Assembly: GCA_045802605.1 (NCBI GenBank)
Contig: JBJMQS010000003.1
Coordinates: forward strand, 1 to 64,000
DNA from: JBJMQS01 sp045802605
Lineage (GTDB): Bacteria > Planctomycetota > Planctomycetia > Gemmatales > Gemmataceae
Reading direction: 5' to 3'
DNA length: 64,000 nucleotides
Shown: positions 15,513 to 23,213 of the stretch, in pieces
Layout of the letters: the number at the start of each line of letters is the position of its first letter
How positions within the stretch are numbered: position 1 is the first letter of the stretch
The notes under the pieces: generated by a model
Databases searched by the model: none
The model's input: only the letters and a program-made list of their open reading frames with translations
Told to the model about the DNA's origin: nothing
Translations under genes and position numbers: made by a program

Positions 15513-17423
15513 ATGGCGTTAGACGCGAAAATTCCGCCGGGTCCGATCACTGAAAAGTGGTCGAAATATCGCAGCGATGTGAAGTTGGTGAACCCGGCCA
15601 ACAAGCGCAAATTCACTGTCATCGTCGTTGGCACTGGCCTCGCTGGCGGGGCGGCCGCCGCGACACTGGCCGAGCTTGGCTATCAGGTGCTGGCGTTCTG
15701 CTACCAGGACAGCCCGCGGCGTGCACACTCAATCGCCGCGCAGGGCGGCATCAACGCCGCGAAGAACTACCAGAACGATGGTGACAGCATCTGGCGGCTC
15801 TTCTACGACACAGTTAAGGGGGGAGACTTCCGCTCCCGTGAAGCCAACGTGTATCGCCTGGCCGAAGTCAGCCAGAACATCATCGATCAATGCGTGGCGC
15901 AGGGCGTGCCGTTTGCCCGCGAGTACGGCGGCCAACTTTCCAATCGTTCCTTCGGCGGCGCTCAAGTGTCGCGCACGTTTTACTGCCGGGGCATGACCGG
16001 CCAGCAATTGTTGCTTGGTGCATATCAAGCGATGGAGCGCCAGGTTGATGCCGGCGGCGTCAAACAGTTCCCGCAGACCGAAATGCTCGATCTGGTTGTC
16101 GTCGATGGCCGGGCGGTGGGCATCGTCACTCGCCACTTGGTCACCGGCAAGATCGAGAGCTTCTCCGCCGATGCCGTGCTGCTCGCCACGGGCGGTTACT
16201 CCAATGCGTTTTTCCTCTCTACGAATGCTTCGGGTTGCAACGTGACCGCAATCTATCGTGCGTACAAGCGCGGGGCGTTCATGGCGAACCCGTGCTACAC
16301 GCAGATTCACCCGACCTGCATCCCGGTGGCCGGCGAGCATCAGTTCAAGCTGACACTGATGAGCGAATCACTCCGAAACGACGGGCGAATCTGGGTGCCG
16401 AAGCAGCCCGGCGACACGCGCAACCCGGCCGAGATCCCCGACGCCGACCGCGATTACTATTTGGAGCGCAAGTACCCGAGCTTCGGCAACCTGGCCCCCC
16501 GCGACATCGCTTCGAGAGCGGCGAAGGAAGCGTGTGACGCGGGCCTGGGCGTTGGACCGGGCGGTCGCGGCGTATACCTCGATTTCAGCGATGCCATCAA
16601 ACGGCTCGGCGTGGACAAGATCCGCGAGAAGTACGGCAACCTCTTCGACATGTACACGCAGATCACCGGCGAAGATGCCTACGCCCGGCCCATGCGAATC
16701 TACCCCGCCCCGCACTACACCATGGGTGGCCTGTGGGTGGACTACAACTTGATGAGCACCGTCCCCGGACTGTTCGTGCTCGGCGAAGCGAACTTTTCCG
16801 ACCATGGCGCGAATCGCCTCGGTGCGAGTGCGCTTATGCAAGGATTGGCCGACGGCTACTTCGTGATCCCATACACGCTGGGCAATTTCTTCGCGAGCGC
16901 CGGCGCTAAGAAAGTGCCGACCGATCACGCCGAGTTCAAGCGCATCGAAGCGGAAGTGAGCGAGCGAACCAAGAAGCTGCTCGCCGCTAAGGGTAAGAAG
17001 ACGCCCGTGGAATTTCATCGCCAGGTGGGCCGGCTGCTGTGGGACAAGTGCGGCATGGCCCGCAACGCCCAGGGCCTGCGCGATTGCCTGCAGCAGATGC
17101 CCGCGATTCGCGAGGAGTTTGCCCGTAACGTGACGGTGCCCGGCAGCGGCGAGGATTTCAACCGCACGCTGGAAGTCGCGGGCCGTGTGGCCGACTTCAT
17201 CGATTTTGGCGAGCTGATGGTCCGCGACGCGCTGGAGCGCGATGAATCGTGCGGCGGCCACTTCCGCGAGGAACACCAGTATCCGGATGGCGAAGCGAAG
17301 CGCGACGACGAGCGGTTCCAACACGTGGCCGCGTGGGAATACACCGGCAACGGCACGCCGAAGCGGCACATCGAGCCATTGACGTACGAGGCCGTGAAGC
17401 CCACGGTGCGGAGTTACAAGTAA
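15513..17423 (+). CDS. sdhA: Succinate dehydrogenase flavoprotein subunit
   Basis: SdhA oxidises succinate to fumarate using covalently bound FAD. The 636-residue protein has a Rossmann dinucleotide motif VVGTGLAGGAAAATLAELGY at about 38-57 and the His that carries FAD in RRAHSIAAQGGINA (His72). The capping domain follows (ARPMRIYPAPHYTMGGLWVD), with the active-site SDHGANRLGASALMQGLADG and the C-terminal helical domain (GRLLWDKCGMARNAQGLRDC). Length and order match the Bacillus-type enzyme that works with a single cytochrome b. It is preceded by sdhC and followed by sdhB; palindromes separate all three genes. Confidence 0.96.
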   Translation: MALDAKIPPGPITEKWSKYRSDVKLVNPANKRKFTVIVVGTGLAGGAAAATLAELGYQVLAFCYQDSPRRAHSIAAQGGINAAKNYQNDGDSIWRLFYDTVKGGDFRSREANVYRLAEVSQNIIDQCVAQGVPFAREYGGQLSNRSFGGAQVSRTFYCRGMTGQQLLLGAYQAMERQVDAGGVKQFPQTEMLDLVVVDGRAVGIVTRHLVTGKIESFSADAVLLATGGYSNAFFLSTNASGCNVTAIYRAYKRGAFMANPCYTQIHPTCIPVAGEHQFKLTLMSESLRNDGRIWVPKQPGDTRNPAEIPDADRDYYLERKYPSFGNLAPRDIASRAAKEACDAGLGVGPGGRGVYLDFSDAIKRLGVDKIREKYGNLFDMYTQITGEDAYARPMRIYPAPHYTMGGLWVDYNLMSTVPGLFVLGEANFSDHGANRLGASALMQGLADGYFVIPYTLGNFFASAGAKKVPTDHAEFKRIEAEVSERTKKLLAAKGKKTPVEFHRQVGRLLWDKCGMARNAQGLRDCLQQMPAIREEFARNVTVPGSGEDFNRTLEVAGRVADFIDFGELMVRDALERDESCGGHFREEHQYPDGEAKRDDERFQHVAAWEYTGNGTPKRHIEPLTYEAVKPTVRSYK

Positions 17424-17430
17424 AGAATTC

Positions 17431-17541
17431 TCCCTCTCCCGGCTTTGCGGGAGAGGGTGGCGTCAGGGTGGGTGAGGGTGTATTTAGAATGCGCCCTCAT
17501 CCGGCCTGACGGCCACCTTCTCCCGCAAAGCCGGGAGAAGG
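17431..17541. repeat. Palindrome CCCTCTCCCGGCTTTGCGGGAGAGGG between sdhA and sdhB
   Basis: Left block tccctctcccggctttgcgggagagggtggcgtcagg and right block cctgacggccaccttctcccgcaaagccgggagaaggg are complementary, and each also folds on itself. The type (ccctctcccgg...gggagaggg) differs from the other families in this window. It splits the sdh operon. Confidence 0.85.
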
Positions 17542-17566
17542 GAAAACGAAGACCCGGAGACCCGAA

Positions 17567-18325
17567 GTGTCCGACAAACTGCTCCACATCAACCTGCACA
17601 TCTGGCGGCAGAAAAACGCCTCCACCCCAGGCCGCATGGTCGATTACGCGATCGATGTGAGCCCCCATACGTCATTCCTCGAAATGCTCGATCTGCTCAA
17701 TGAAGACCTCATCAAGAAAGGCGAGGAGCCCGTCGCGTTCGATTATGATTGCCGCGAAGGCATCTGCGGCACCTGCGGCCTGGTTATCAACGGCGTCGCG
17801 CATGGCCCGGTTAAAGGGGCAGCCACCTGCCAGGTGCATATGCGCAGCTTCACCGACGGCGAGCACATCCACATCGAGCCGTTCCGAGCCAAGGCATTTC
17901 CGGTGATCAAAGATCTGGTGGTCGACCGCGGCGCGCTGGATCGCATGATCCAAGCCGGCGGCTACGTGAGCGTCAACACCGGCGGCGCCCAAGACGGCAA
18001 CGCGATCCCGATCTCGCACACCACGGCCGAAGCCGCGATGGACGCGGCCGCGTGTATCGCCTGCGGTGCCTGTGCCGCTGCATGCAAAAACGCCTCGGCA
18101 ATGTTGTTCCTTTCCGCGAAGGTCGCACATCTGGCCATGTTGCCCCAGGGCCAACCCGAACGCCACGACCGCGTGAAAGACATGATCGCCCAGCATGACC
18201 ACGAAGGCTTCGGCAGTTGCACCAATCAATACGAGTGCGAAGCCGTCTGCCCGAAAGAGATCAGCGTGAAGCACATCGCGCTTCTGAACCGGGATTACGC
18301 CAAGGCGAGCTTGGCGACGCGGTAA
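17567..18325 (+). CDS. sdhB: Succinate dehydrogenase iron-sulfur subunit
   Basis: SdhB passes electrons from FAD through three Fe-S clusters to the cytochrome b. The 252-residue protein starts at GTG 17567 (ggag 7 nt upstream). The 2Fe-2S ligands are in DCREGICGTCG (Cys62, Cys67, Cys70) plus Cys88. The second domain has CIACGACAAACKN and the late GSCTNQYECEAVCPKEI, which supply the [4Fe-4S] and third-cluster ligands. HINLHIWRQ at the N-terminus is typical of the b558-type enzymes. With sdhC and sdhA this forms a complete three-subunit complex. Confidence 0.95.
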   Translation: MSDKLLHINLHIWRQKNASTPGRMVDYAIDVSPHTSFLEMLDLLNEDLIKKGEEPVAFDYDCREGICGTCGLVINGVAHGPVKGAATCQVHMRSFTDGEHIHIEPFRAKAFPVIKDLVVDRGALDRMIQAGGYVSVNTGGAQDGNAIPISHTTAEAAMDAAACIACGACAAACKNASAMLFLSAKVAHLAMLPQGQPERHDRVKDMIAQHDHEGFGSCTNQYECEAVCPKEISVKHIALLNRDYAKASLATR

Positions 18326-18334
18326 AATGCCGAA

Positions 18335-18667
18335 ATGTGGCGGCAGATGAATCGATTGCAGAAGTGGATCGTTTGTCTTGGCCTGTGGCTATGCGTCGCA
18401 GAACTCTACTTCCCGCCTCTCATCGATATCCGGCAGACATCAAGTGTCTTTGAACCATGGCCTCCAGGAATGCCATCCCACCCTAAAGTTTTCCCGGCAT
18501 CTCGGACCGTGATATTAGTGAAGCAAACAGAGCTGTTCGAATTCTACCCGAACTCGACTGGTATTTGGGTTGACAGGCGACGGACGCTCATTGAGTACTT
18601 AGTAATAGCAGTTGCGACTTGTGGTGCCGTTGTGCTCGCACGTGGCAAATCCACTAGGGCGGCTTGA
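18335..18667 (+). CDS. Small two-span membrane protein, tandem paralogue 1
   Basis: This 110-residue protein starts 9 nt after sdhB, with the N-terminus MWRQMNRLQKWIVCLGLWLC (first membrane span). The middle is FPPLIDIRQTSSVFEPWPP, and a second hydrophobic segment follows (IEYLVIAVATCGAVVLARG). It is clearly related to the next gene along most of its length: MWR-(L/M)NQ, LGLW, YFPP, IRQT, PWPP, FPA. I do not recognise a named family. Its position suggests cotranscription with sdhCAB, but a role in that complex is not shown by the sequence. The tail is cut by a small gaggctcgaaagcctc hairpin at 18666-18681. Confidence 0.65.
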   Translation: MWRQMNRLQKWIVCLGLWLCVAELYFPPLIDIRQTSSVFEPWPPGMPSHPKVFPASRTVILVKQTELFEFYPNSTGIWVDRRRTLIEYLVIAVATCGAVVLARGKSTRAA

Positions 18668-18709
18668 GGCTCGAAAGCCTCGGCGCGAGTTTGGCGGTAG
18701 AATTGCAGT

Positions 18710-19051
18710 ATGTGGCGACGACTTAATCAGTCACAACAGTTTGTTATCTGCCTTGGTCTGTGGGCGGCTGTAATTCAAGTTTATTTCCCACCTCGAATCG
18801 AAATTCGACAAACGCCTAGCGCGTTCGCGCCGTGGCCACCGGAGTCGCCAAAGTATCCCAAATCGTTTCCTGCACCGCGCGAATTGGTTGATTTATTTCC
18901 TCATGCGGACATTGATTACTATCCGCACCTCCTTGGCACGTGGCCCGATACACCTCGATTAATGCGTGACTTGTTCATCACCGCTGCAATAACATGGCTG
19001 ATCGTTTCTATCGTTGGTCGAATTATCGGCCCACAGCGCAAGCAAGGCTGA
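18710..19051 (+). CDS. Small two-span membrane protein, tandem paralogue 2
   Basis: The 113-residue protein is a paralogue of the preceding gene, sharing MWRRLNQ, VICLGLW, QVYFPPRIEIRQTPSAFAPWPPE and a C-terminal membrane span (LFITAAITWLIVSIVGRII). The divergence of the central loop (YPKSFPAPRELVDLFPHADIDYY) suggests the duplication is not recent. The stop codon lies in the loop of a 19-bp hairpin that closes the transcription unit. No function can be assigned. Confidence 0.65.
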   Translation: MWRRLNQSQQFVICLGLWAAVIQVYFPPRIEIRQTPSAFAPWPPESPKYPKSFPAPRELVDLFPHADIDYYPHLLGTWPDTPRLMRDLFITAAITWLIVSIVGRIIGPQRKQG

Positions 19052-19072
19052 ACCCTTGCTTGCGCTGTGGGC
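19029..19072. terminator. Bidirectional hairpin between convergent operons
   Basis: Perfect 19-bp stem: gcccacagcgcaagcaagg (19029-19047) pairs with ccttgcttgcgctgtgggc (19054-19072). The stop codon of the upstream (+) gene falls in the loop. The element sits between the sdh operon and the convergent PrpD-family gene. It has no T-tract, so it may act as a barrier or RNA-stabilising hairpin rather than a classical intrinsic terminator. Confidence 0.7.
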
Positions 19073-19089
19073 TCCCATTGTTCGTCAAA

Positions 19090-20517
19090 TCACTTCACCG
19101 TCGCCGCCGTCAGCTCCTTCACGCTGCCGAGCGTCTCCATTCGCATCACTAACTCTGCCAGCTTCTTGCACTTCGCGTCGCCAATGACTCCGCCACCCAG
19201 CGCCATGAACTTCACGCCGATTTCGTCGGCCGTCATTGGGTCGCGCGGGTCGCCTTTGGGCACATCCACCCGCTTGGTGTAGCTCTTGCCGTCGTTGGTC
19301 GTGATCGTCACTTGGCTCGGCTGGAACTTCGGGAACAGGCTCTCGAACTCTTCGTTGGCGACCACCTTCACTTTGTCCATCACCGGGATCAGCGACTTAT
19401 CCAGCACCCGCTCTTCTTTGAATTGCAGCGGCGTCACCATGCCGTCAATCAGGCCAACCGCCAGGCTATACGGCAAGGAGTGGTCGGCCGTCTCCTTGCT
19501 GTCGGGCCGGTATTTGTGCGGGTCGCCGAGGATGTCCGCGGCGCGGGCGATCACCTCGACCTTGATTTCCTTCACGTTGTCGGCCTTGATGGCGTTTTCC
19601 TTCACGCACTTCAACATCGCCGTCAACGGCGCGTGACTGAGTGCTTCGATTGGGAAGCTCTTCATGCCGCAGTCGATGATCTTGAAATGATCGCTCGCCG
19701 AGCGCGGCAGATTGTCCACCAGCATCGACGACTCGAAGCGGGCTTTTGTTCCCTTGTAATCGACATGGCCAAAGACGGCGTAGAGCCCTTCCTTGCCGTC
19801 GATCATGTGTTCGGGGCCGGTGTAGCCGCGCTTGGCGAGCAGGGCCGACTCGACGCCCATGCGGGTGGCCCACGGATCGACGGTGTTCTTCATGTTGGTC
19901 AGCTTGCCGGCCGTCACCGCGCCGGGGCTGAACGTGCGGGCGGCCGAGATGCCGATCGCCTGCACCATCTGATCGACCGTGAGATTGAGCACCCGCCCGG
20001 CCGCGATCGGGGCGGCGAATGCCGTCAACGTGGCGTGATGCCAGCCGTACTCGCGGATGCCCGGCACGCCGAACTCGCACAGCCGCATCTCGACTTCGTA
20101 TGCGATCACGGTCGCCAGGATGAGGTCCTTGCCCGAGAGACCGAGAAACTCGCACAGTGCGAGCGGCCCGGCAATAATATCCGACGGATGGCACGGGTCG
20201 GCCTTCCAATAGATGTCGTTGTAATCCATGGCGCGGATCATGTGGTCGTTGATGAACGCCGCGTCCACCGGATTGGTTTTGAAGCCGCTGACGAAACAGG
20301 TGCACGGCCCCGCCCCTCCCATCTCCCTGTAGTGAGCGAGCAAAATGTGCGCGTCCTCCTGCTGCGACCCGCCGAGCCCGCAGCCAAGCGAGTCGTACCA
20401 GAAGAGCTTGGCCTTCTCGATCGCCAGCGGCGAGAGGTGCTCGTAGCGCAGAGCGCATGCCCACTCGGCGAGGGTGTGGGAGAGGTACTTCTTGTTTTCG
20501 GTTGCGCCTTTGGCCAT
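19090..20517 (-). CDS. MmgE/PrpD family protein (2-methylcitrate dehydratase-like)
   Basis: The 475-residue protein is a full-length member of the MmgE/PrpD family, which includes 2-methylcitrate dehydratase and cis-aconitate decarboxylase. Seen features are the N-terminal LAEWACALRYEHLSPLAIEKAKL, the DSLGCGLGG segment, HMIRAMDYNDIYW (the D-Y-N-D substrate region), HPSDIIAGPLALCE, GWHHATLTAFAAPIAAGRV, GAVTAGKLTNMKNTVDPWA and the C-terminal GDPRDPMTADEIGVKFMAL. The family fold is clear, but the substrate is not. The proximity of aconitase, isocitrate dehydrogenase and an ATP-citrate-lyase-type enzyme fits a role in (methyl)citrate chemistry. No prpB (methylisocitrate lyase) or prpC is nearby. 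Confidence 0.88.
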   Translation of the reverse strand: MAKGATENKKYLSHTLAEWACALRYEHLSPLAIEKAKLFWYDSLGCGLGGSQQEDAHILLAHYREMGGAGPCTCFVSGFKTNPVDAAFINDHMIRAMDYNDIYWKADPCHPSDIIAGPLALCEFLGLSGKDLILATVIAYEVEMRLCEFGVPGIREYGWHHATLTAFAAPIAAGRVLNLTVDQMVQAIGISAARTFSPGAVTAGKLTNMKNTVDPWATRMGVESALLAKRGYTGPEHMIDGKEGLYAVFGHVDYKGTKARFESSMLVDNLPRSASDHFKIIDCGMKSFPIEALSHAPLTAMLKCVKENAIKADNVKEIKVEVIARAADILGDPHKYRPDSKETADHSLPYSLAVGLIDGMVTPLQFKEERVLDKSLIPVMDKVKVVANEEFESLFPKFQPSQVTITTNDGKSYTKRVDVPKGDPRDPMTADEIGVKFMALGGGVIGDAKCKKLAELVMRMETLGSVKELTAATVK

Positions 20518-20531
20518 TGGAGGCTCTCCGG

Positions 20532-20966
20532 TCAGATTTCGAGGGTAAATGTTCTCGCGGGGCCGTCGAGAAAGAACTTCAATCCGAGCAAGATATCCAA
20601 GCCGATGAGAACATCAATGGGCAGCGTCGAAGGCAGTTGCATTACCAAAAGGTGGGAATGCGTCAACAAGACGGTAGAGGCGTTCGAATCCAGCATGCTG
20701 AGGCTGATTTCGAATAGATCGACATTCACTCGACTGGACGCGGTCTGTGTGGTGGAAGATGAAAATGGAGGTATGCCAAGTTGCGATAGGACAGCTGATG
20801 AAACTGAAGTTACGTTCGCGCCGGTATCAATTTCGCCTTGCACCGACCTGGGCGTTGGAATTGGCCGACCGAGTGTCAAGAGGTTTGTTGTCGCGGGGCC
20901 GCTCAAGCCCACCATGACAGAGATGATCAAACCTTCTGGTGCTACTGAATAGACTTGACGCCCCAT
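20532..20966 (-). CDS. Retropepsin-like aspartic protease domain protein
   Basis: The 144-residue protein has one catalytic-type motif, GEIDTGANVTSVSSAVL (Asp47 in D-T-G-A), with the upstream hydrophobic strand IISVMVGL and the C-terminal IDVLIGLDILLGLKFF. Both flanking elements are those of clan AA retropepsin-like proteases. A single-domain enzyme of this size must dimerise to form an active site, as retroviral proteases do. There is no signal peptide. It overlaps the upstream small gene by 25 nt, so the pair is translationally coupled. Substrate unknown; it could process its partner. Confidence 0.82.
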   Translation of the reverse strand: MGRQVYSVAPEGLIISVMVGLSGPATTNLLTLGRPIPTPRSVQGEIDTGANVTSVSSAVLSQLGIPPFSSSTTQTASSRVNVDLFEISLSMLDSNASTVLLTHSHLLVMQLPSTLPIDVLIGLDILLGLKFFLDGPARTFTLEI

Positions 20967-21289
20967 GGCCGATTGACACCGCGAATTTTTAGGTACGGTT
21001 CCTTTTCTGCAATCTGTTTAACGAAGAATGGCGTCATCGAATAGCGGTTAAGACCGACATTCCGCGCATCGTCCCAACTTGGGAACAAGCCAATAATCTC
21101 GGACCCGCGAATCAAAACGAACTGACCCTCGCGGCCTTCGGCGAGAAGTCGCGGTAATTCGCGCTGATAGGTCGCGACTTCCGTTGCTAATCGCGTGTCA
21201 CCGCCCGCAAGAATCGGCGGACCTGGATTCGGGACGGATGCGACCGGGACAAATGGCGCTGCTTGGCTGGCGGGATCGGTTTTCTGCAT
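20942..21289 (-). CDS. Small protein coupled to the retropepsin-like protease
   Basis: From the ATG at 21289, with a strong AAGGAG 8 nt upstream, the product is 115 residues; the frame continues upstream to 21349, but without such a site. It has a disordered N-terminus (MQKTDPASQAAPFVPVASVP) and a compact C-terminal domain with LPRLLAEGREGQFVLIRGSE, IIGLFPSWDDARNVGLNRY and PFFVKQIAEKEPYL. This looks like a small alpha/beta domain related to the DUF5678-type proteins, but I am not sure of the family. Its end overlaps the protease gene, so the two are probably made together. Confidence 0.65.
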   Translation of the reverse strand: MQKTDPASQAAPFVPVASVPNPGPPILAGGDTRLATEVATYQRELPRLLAEGREGQFVLIRGSEIIGLFPSWDDARNVGLNRYSMTPFFVKQIAEKEPYLKIRGVNRPWGVKSIQ

Positions 21290-21423
21290 TGGCGTCACTC
21301 CTTCGGCGCAAATCGTACCGCATGACGCTGATTCGGAAAAGGCAAACATACTCGTAAAGCGGCGCCGAGTTTGGCCAGGGCCGAGTAGGTCTCAGGCCCC
21401 TTGGCTGAAAACCGTACACTACG

Positions 21424-21933
21424 TCATCTGGAAGCAGGCCTCGCTCCTAAAACGCCGCCGTATTCAGAGATCGGTGCGTAATCGAAGATAATCTCAGCAG
21501 GTTTTCCCTCTTGCATGATGTCGGCTACCAAAAATCGTTGAAACGCCACTGGTATTACAGCACCATTTTCAAGGCGCGCATCTGCGACTGCCCACGAAGA
21601 CAATAATGGATGGGGCTTTAGCGTATCGATGATGCCGCGATACACAATCGCGTGCTTCCAACTGGTCACGCATCGATGGAAGAGTCGAATATTCACATAC
21701 AAAATCGCCGTTCCGAGTGGAAGTATGGTCCAAATATGGAAATAAACTCCGATTGCGATCAAACCAAATCCCGATGACCACATAAGCAAAGGTTGCCAAT
21801 GATGAGCATCGACGCGCAATTGATACCAGATGCGACCCGGACGTGGCGGAGGCTGATCCACTAGGTAACGGAATAATTGCAGGTTAGCGACCGTCCAACC
21901 GTCCGGGGTCGTATCTAGTGGCGGTGATTTCAT
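21424..21933 (-). CDS. Predicted two-span membrane protein, unknown
   Basis: The 169-residue protein has a soluble N-terminus rich in Pro (PDGWTVANLQLFRYLVDQPPPRPGRIW), then two hydrophobic spans (LMWSSGFGLIAIGVYFHIW and ILPLGTAILYVNIRLF), then a cytoplasmic C-terminal half with LSSWAVADARLENGAVIPVAF. It begins only 3 nt after the stop of the isocitrate dehydrogenase gene, which indicates an operon. No family is recognisable. Codon use looks less G+C rich than the flanking metabolic genes. Confidence 0.6.
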   Translation of the reverse strand: MKSPPLDTTPDGWTVANLQLFRYLVDQPPPRPGRIWYQLRVDAHHWQPLLMWSSGFGLIAIGVYFHIWTILPLGTAILYVNIRLFHRCVTSWKHAIVYRGIIDTLKPHPLLSSWAVADARLENGAVIPVAFQRFLVADIMQEGKPAEIIFDYAPISEYGGVLGARPASR

Positions 21934-21936
21934 CGA

Positions 21937-23091
21937 TCATCCCGCCGCGTACCTGGCCACTTCCTTCGCCACCTCCAGGGTCGTGTTCTTGCCGCCCATG
22001 TCGTAGGTGCGGACCTTGCCTTCCTTAATCACTCTCGCGACGGCGTTCTCCAACTGTGTCGCCTTCTCCGTCTCCTTCAGCCAATCGAGCATCATCTTGG
22101 CGGTGAGCAGCATGGCCATCGGGTTGACCTTGTACTGGCCCGCGTACTTCGGGGCGGAGCCGTGCGTCGGCTCGAAGACGGCGTATTTGTCGCCGAGGTT
22201 CGCCGACGGGGCGAAGCCTAGGCCACCGACCAGGCCGGCGCACAAGTCACTGACGATGTCGCCGAACATGTTCTCGGCCACCAGCACAGAATAATCCTGC
22301 GGGTTCTTGAACATCCACATGCAGATGGCGTCGATGTTCGCCTCGTCGGCCCAAATATCGGGATACTCCGCGGACATACTGCGGAATACGCGGGTCATCA
22401 GGCCGCCGGTCTCGCGCAACACGTTTGGCTTCTCGACCAAGGTCACGCGCTTGCGACCTGTCTTCTTCGCATAGTCGAACGCTTGCCGACAAATGTTCGC
22501 GCAGCCCTGCTTGCTGACGATGCGCGTGGACAGAGCGACATTCTCCAGGCCCTTGTCCTTCCATGGTTTCATCTTGGGGTTCGCACACAGCGCGGTGTAA
22601 ACGGCCTCGGGCAGCGGATGGAACTCGACGCCGCCGTAGGAGCCTTCGGTGTTTTCGCGGAAGACGACCTGATCGATCGGCACGTCGCCGCCGCCGGGAT
22701 TGCCTTGCAGGGTGCCGCGATAGTTGAGCGGGTTACCGGGGTAACTCTTGCAGGGCCGCATGTTCGTGTGCAGGTTGAACATTTGGCGAAGCTTGACGAT
22801 TGGCGAGAAGTAGGAGAGTTTTTTGTCTTTCAACTCCGGTGCTAGTTCCTTGATCGCATCGTCCTGCGGCTTGCTGGTGATCGCGCCGAACAGGCCGCAG
22901 GTCGTTTTCTGCAAAGCGGCGACGGTGCGCTCGGGCAGCGCGTTGCCTTCCTTGCACCAGAAGTCCCAGCCAATGTCGCAGGGAACGTACTCGGCGTCGA
23001 GCTTCATCGCATCGAGCACGAGCTTGGCGGCTTCCATCACGTCGTTGCCGATACCGTCACCGGGCAACCAGGCGATTGAATATTTGGCCAT
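21937..23091 (-). CDS. Isocitrate/isopropylmalate dehydrogenase family protein, probably isocitrate dehydrogenase
   Basis: This 384-residue beta-decarboxylating dehydrogenase shows WLPGDGIGNDVMEAAKLV at the N-terminus, the substrate-binding SPIVKLRQMFNLHTNMRPCKSYPG region, DQVVFRENTEGSYGGVEF, GRKRVTLVEKPNVLRETGG, the metal-binding DAICMWMFKNPQDYSVLVAEN with MFGDIVSDLCAGLVGGLGFAPSANLGD, and FEPTHGSAPKYAGQYKVNPM. Together with the adjacent aconitase, it is most likely NAD(P)-dependent isocitrate dehydrogenase, giving 2-oxoglutarate and CO2. The KLRQMFNLHTN stretch fits the isocitrate/tartrate branch, so specificity is not certain. GGAG lies about 10 nt before the ATG. It follows aconitase across a palindrome. 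Confidence 0.85.
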   Translation of the reverse strand: MAKYSIAWLPGDGIGNDVMEAAKLVLDAMKLDAEYVPCDIGWDFWCKEGNALPERTVAALQKTTCGLFGAITSKPQDDAIKELAPELKDKKLSYFSPIVKLRQMFNLHTNMRPCKSYPGNPLNYRGTLQGNPGGGDVPIDQVVFRENTEGSYGGVEFHPLPEAVYTALCANPKMKPWKDKGLENVALSTRIVSKQGCANICRQAFDYAKKTGRKRVTLVEKPNVLRETGGLMTRVFRSMSAEYPDIWADEANIDAICMWMFKNPQDYSVLVAENMFGDIVSDLCAGLVGGLGFAPSANLGDKYAVFEPTHGSAPKYAGQYKVNPMAMLLTAKMMLDWLKETEKATQLENAVARVIKEGKVRTYDMGGKNTTLEVAKEVARYAAG

Positions 23092-23135
23092 GAGAGGGAG
23101 TCTCCGTTTGGGTTTAGGGTTTGTTTTAAGAAGAA

Positions 23136-23213
23136 TTGAACCGCAGAGAACGCTGAGATCGCAGAGAAAACGATCTGAATTTCTCTGCGATCTCAGCGTT
23201 CTCCGCGGTTCAA
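23136..23213. repeat. CCGCAGAGAACGC-family palindrome overlapping the aconitase stop
   Basis: Arms 23136-23169 and 23180-23213 pair over 34 bp with one mismatch. The TGA stop of the aconitase gene (minus strand, 23212-23210) is part of the right arm (read ttgaaccgcgg). The element lies between aconitase and isocitrate dehydrogenase genes. Confidence 0.9.

Noticed and set aside
19312..20952. A 546-codon open frame on the + strand opposite the PrpD-family and retropepsin genes
   Set aside because: It is antisense to well-supported genes and rich in Arg/His/Ala, as expected from reading the complement of G+C-rich coding DNA. There is no ribosome binding site and no family resemblance.
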